Part shown: positions 11,824 to 13,699 of the stretch, piece by piece
Numbering within the stretch: the first letter of the stretch is position 1
Layout: every line of letters begins with the position of its first letter
Source of the DNA: DATIHK01 sp035480775
GTDB lineage: Bacteria > Patescibacteriota > WWE3 > UBA101185 > UBA10185
DNA length: 13,699 bases
Direction: 5' to 3'
NCBI GenBank assembly: GCA_035480775.1
Contig: DATIHK010000027.1
Span: 1 to 13,699 of the forward strand
Translations under genes and position numbers: made by a program
The notes under the pieces: generated by a model
Databases searched by the model: none
Told to the model about the DNA's origin: nothing
The model's input: only the letters and a program-made list of their open reading frames with translations

Positions 11824-11869
11824 GATGCGATAGGAATGCACGACTGGTTTCTATCGCATCCGCTTTTTT
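11824..11869 (+). terminator. Intrinsic terminator overlapping the mutS stop
   Basis: A perfect 10-base stem, GATGCGATAG (11824-11833) with CTATCGCATC (11851-11860), is followed by CGCTTTTTT. The right arm, read on the minus strand, is the end of mutS (ATG CGA TAG, Met-Arg-stop). Confidence 0.9.
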
Positions 11870-13699
11870 AAATCGACCAAAAATTTCAAAGCTTCAATGG
11901 GAGACATATTATCAAGATCGAGTTTTTTTATATCTTCAGCCGAATAGGAGTTGTTTTCTGTTGGAAGTTTACTTTCTAAACTTTCTAGAACTTTAAAAGC
12001 ATTTTCAGTTACTTCTTTAGGAACTCCAGCCAAATCTGCTACCGAAATTCCATAGCTATGCGAAGCAGCTCCCGGTGCAACAGTATGCAAAAATATTAGC
12101 TCTCCGTTATGTTCACGTACTAAAACTTGGTAATTTTTTATTTTTTGCGGAAATTTTTCTTCTAGCTTTTGTAATTCGTGATAATGAGTTGCAAAAAGTG
12201 TCTTTGGCGTTAGTTTTGGATGAGACACCAAATATTCTGCGACTGCCCAAGCTATGCTAATTCCATCATAGGTGCTGGTTCCTCGGCCAATTTCGTCCAT
12301 AATTATTAAACTTTTGGAAGTGGAATTATTTAATATGTTGGCTGTTTCAACCATTTCGACCATAAAAGTAGAAAGTCCAGAAGTTATAGCATCGGCAGCT
12401 CCACTTCGAACAAAAATTTTATCAACCAAAGTTATTTGAGCTTCTTTGGCTGGAACAAAACTTCCCATCTGAGCCATCAAAACAATGATTCCAACTTGTC
12501 GAATAAAAACAGATTTGCCTGCCATATTTGGCCCGGTAATAACTAAAAGCTGATGATCGTGCTGGTCTAAGCAAACATCATTTGGAACAAATATTTCTTT
12601 ATCTAAAAGCTGCTCGACTACTGCATGACGCCCTTCTTTAATGTCAATTTCACCAGAATCTATTATTGTTGGGCGACTATAGTGCTCTTTTTGAGCTAGT
12701 TCGGCAAAACTTAACAAACAATCTAGCTGGGCAATGCTTTGAGCTGCAGCTTGTATTTGCGGTGTATTTTGCAGAACTTTTTGTACAACTTCTAAGTAAA
12801 TTTCGTATTCGCGGGCATTTATTTTGTCTTCAGCGGACAAGATTATTTGCTCGTGATGTTTAAGTTCTTCAGTAATAAATCGTTCCGAATTTACTAGAGT
12901 TTGTTTTCGAAAATAGTCAGGTGGAACCAAGTGCAAATTAGATTTAGTAATATCGATATAATAACCAAAGACCAGATTAAATTTTACTTTAAGTGAAGAT
13001 ATTCCTGTGCGCTCCTTTTCGCGAATTTCTAATTGAGCAATAAAATCTTTGCTGCTTTTGACTTGAGATTTTAGAGTATCCAAATCGGCATCTATCTGAG
13101 GTTTTATTAAGCTTCCGCTATGAACATCAAATGGCGGAAATTCTAAAATAAATTGTTCGATTAAATCTATTGTTTGCGTGAGTTCGTCGGAAATATTTTC
13201 AGAAATTTCACTTGTTAAATTCGCGCTAAGTTTTGAGCAAATAACTTTTGTTTCTAAAGTTCTTTGCAAAGCTTGTTTTAAATTTACTAAATCTCGGGCA
13301 TTACCAATTCCAACTGAAATGCGTGAAACTAGTCGTTCTATATCAATCAATTCTTCGAGCTTGTTTCTCAATTGTTCTCGCACAGCTCTCATAACGAGAA
13401 ATTCATTTACAGATTCGTAACGAGCTTCAATTTTATCTTTGTTTAGTAATGGTTTTAAAAGCCATTGTCTAAATAGCCTGCCTCCCATAGCTGTAAGTGT
13501 TTTATCTAGCGTATGAATTAGCGAACCCAAGCGCTCTCCTTCTCGAATAGTCGTAAATAGTTCTAAATTTAAAATTGTAGATCGATCGAGTTCAACAAAT
13601 TCTTTATTGGTTTGATGAGAAATCTTTTTTATGTGGTCAACTTTATCTTTTTGCGTAAATTTTAAATAACCTAATAAGGCTGCCGAAGCACGTAAAGAA
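11851..13699 (-). CDS. mutS: DNA mismatch repair protein MutS (N-terminus outside window)
   Basis: The frame stays open to the right edge, so about 615 C-terminal residues are visible. A TTG at 13530 is internal, because the residues before it (LNLELFTTIREGERLGSLIH) are the usual MutS connector text. Missing are the mismatch-recognition domain and part of the connector, roughly 250 residues judged from the E. coli protein. Present are the lever and clamp region (ARDLVNLKQALQRT, FGYYIDITKSN) and the ABC-type ATPase. The ATPase has Walker A GPNMAGKS (12511-12534), Walker B IIMDEIGRGTSTYDG (about 12264-12305) and the FATHYHEL switch. The protein binds mismatches and recruits MutL. Its last codons form one arm of the terminator of the opposing small gene. 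Confidence 0.96.
   Translation of the reverse strand, partial: SLRASAALLGYLKFTQKDKVDHIKKISHQTNKEFVELDRSTILNLELFTTIREGERLGSLIHTLDKTLTAMGGRLFRQWLLKPLLNKDKIEARYESVNEFLVMRAVREQLRNKLEELIDIERLVSRISVGIGNARDLVNLKQALQRTLETKVICSKLSANLTSEISENISDELTQTIDLIEQFILEFPPFDVHSGSLIKPQIDADLDTLKSQVKSSKDFIAQLEIREKERTGISSLKVKFNLVFGYYIDITKSNLHLVPPDYFRKQTLVNSERFITEELKHHEQIILSAEDKINAREYEIYLEVVQKVLQNTPQIQAAAQSIAQLDCLLSFAELAQKEHYSRPTIIDSGEIDIKEGRHAVVEQLLDKEIFVPNDVCLDQHDHQLLVITGPNMAGKSVFIRQVGIIVLMAQMGSFVPAKEAQITLVDKIFVRSGAADAITSGLSTFMVEMVETANILNNSTSKSLIIMDEIGRGTSTYDGISIAWAVAEYLVSHPKLTPKTLFATHYHELQKLEEKFPQKIKNYQVLVREHNGELIFLHTVAPGAASHSYGISVADLAGVPKEVTENAFKVLESLESKLPTENNSYSAEDIKKLDLDNMSPIEALKFLVDLKKRMR

Noticed and set aside
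13528..13530. TTG at 13530 as the start of MutS
   Set aside because: MutS-like sequence continues upstream in frame to the window edge.
1..13699. UGA recoded as glycine, as in Gracilibacteria/Absconditabacteria
   Set aside because: Full-length genes contain no internal UGA, and uppP appears to end naturally at a TGA. The only internal stop in a recognisable gene is a TAA.

Overview
The window looks like AT-rich chromosomal DNA from a small-genome bacterium, most plausibly a member of the Candidate Phyla Radiation (Patescibacteria). This is an inference from three things: very compact packing with overlapping convergent ends, short genes with typical CPR-style membrane proteins, and genes that appear to be transcribed without a leader. 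Genes read at full length with the standard code, so there is no sign of UGA recoding. No tRNA, rRNA, CRISPR array or transposase was seen.

Layout. Positions 1-1039 hold the end of a NUDIX hydrolase with an N-terminal winged-helix segment, coupled to an alkyltransferase-like (MGMT-family) protein that lacks the reactive cysteine. Next is uppP (1060-1914), recycling the undecaprenyl carrier for cell-envelope synthesis. Its 3' end overlaps a minus-strand block of a small two-helix membrane protein, a spermidine-synthase-like methyltransferase-fold protein and a YggT-family membrane protein (1873-3326). A TIM-barrel protein (3492-4205) follows with its own promoter and terminator. Positions 4206-4697 contain no gene but hold a strong promoter, a candidate structured RNA and two tandem terminators. 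A distinctly GC-rich pair follows: a one-helix coiled-coil protein and a lipoprotein (4698-5682). A second structured RNA segment and a terminator end that unit (5741-5872). Then come rarA (5963-7147), a small zinc-binding protein, a 54-residue TTG-start protein, a coiled-coil protein, a DUF378 membrane protein, an ArmA/Rmt-like 16S rRNA methyltransferase interrupted by an in-frame TAA (8549-9373), a glyoxalase/VOC protein, mutL, a small unknown gene on the opposite strand, and mutS running off the right edge.

How it works together. DNA maintenance is the strongest theme: mutS and mutL (mismatch repair), rarA (stalled forks), the alkyltransferase-like protein (alkyl lesion signalling) and the NUDIX enzyme (possible nucleotide-pool or cofactor cleaning). 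The genes divide into two expression styles. Eight mostly conserved genes have a -10-like box ending 6-8 bases before the start codon and no ribosome-binding site, which suggests leaderless mRNAs. Eight small or accessory genes have a clear AGGAGG-type site, and many of these have their own terminator and higher GC. The two styles alternate along the window, as if independently transcribed accessory units had been inserted between compact core genes.
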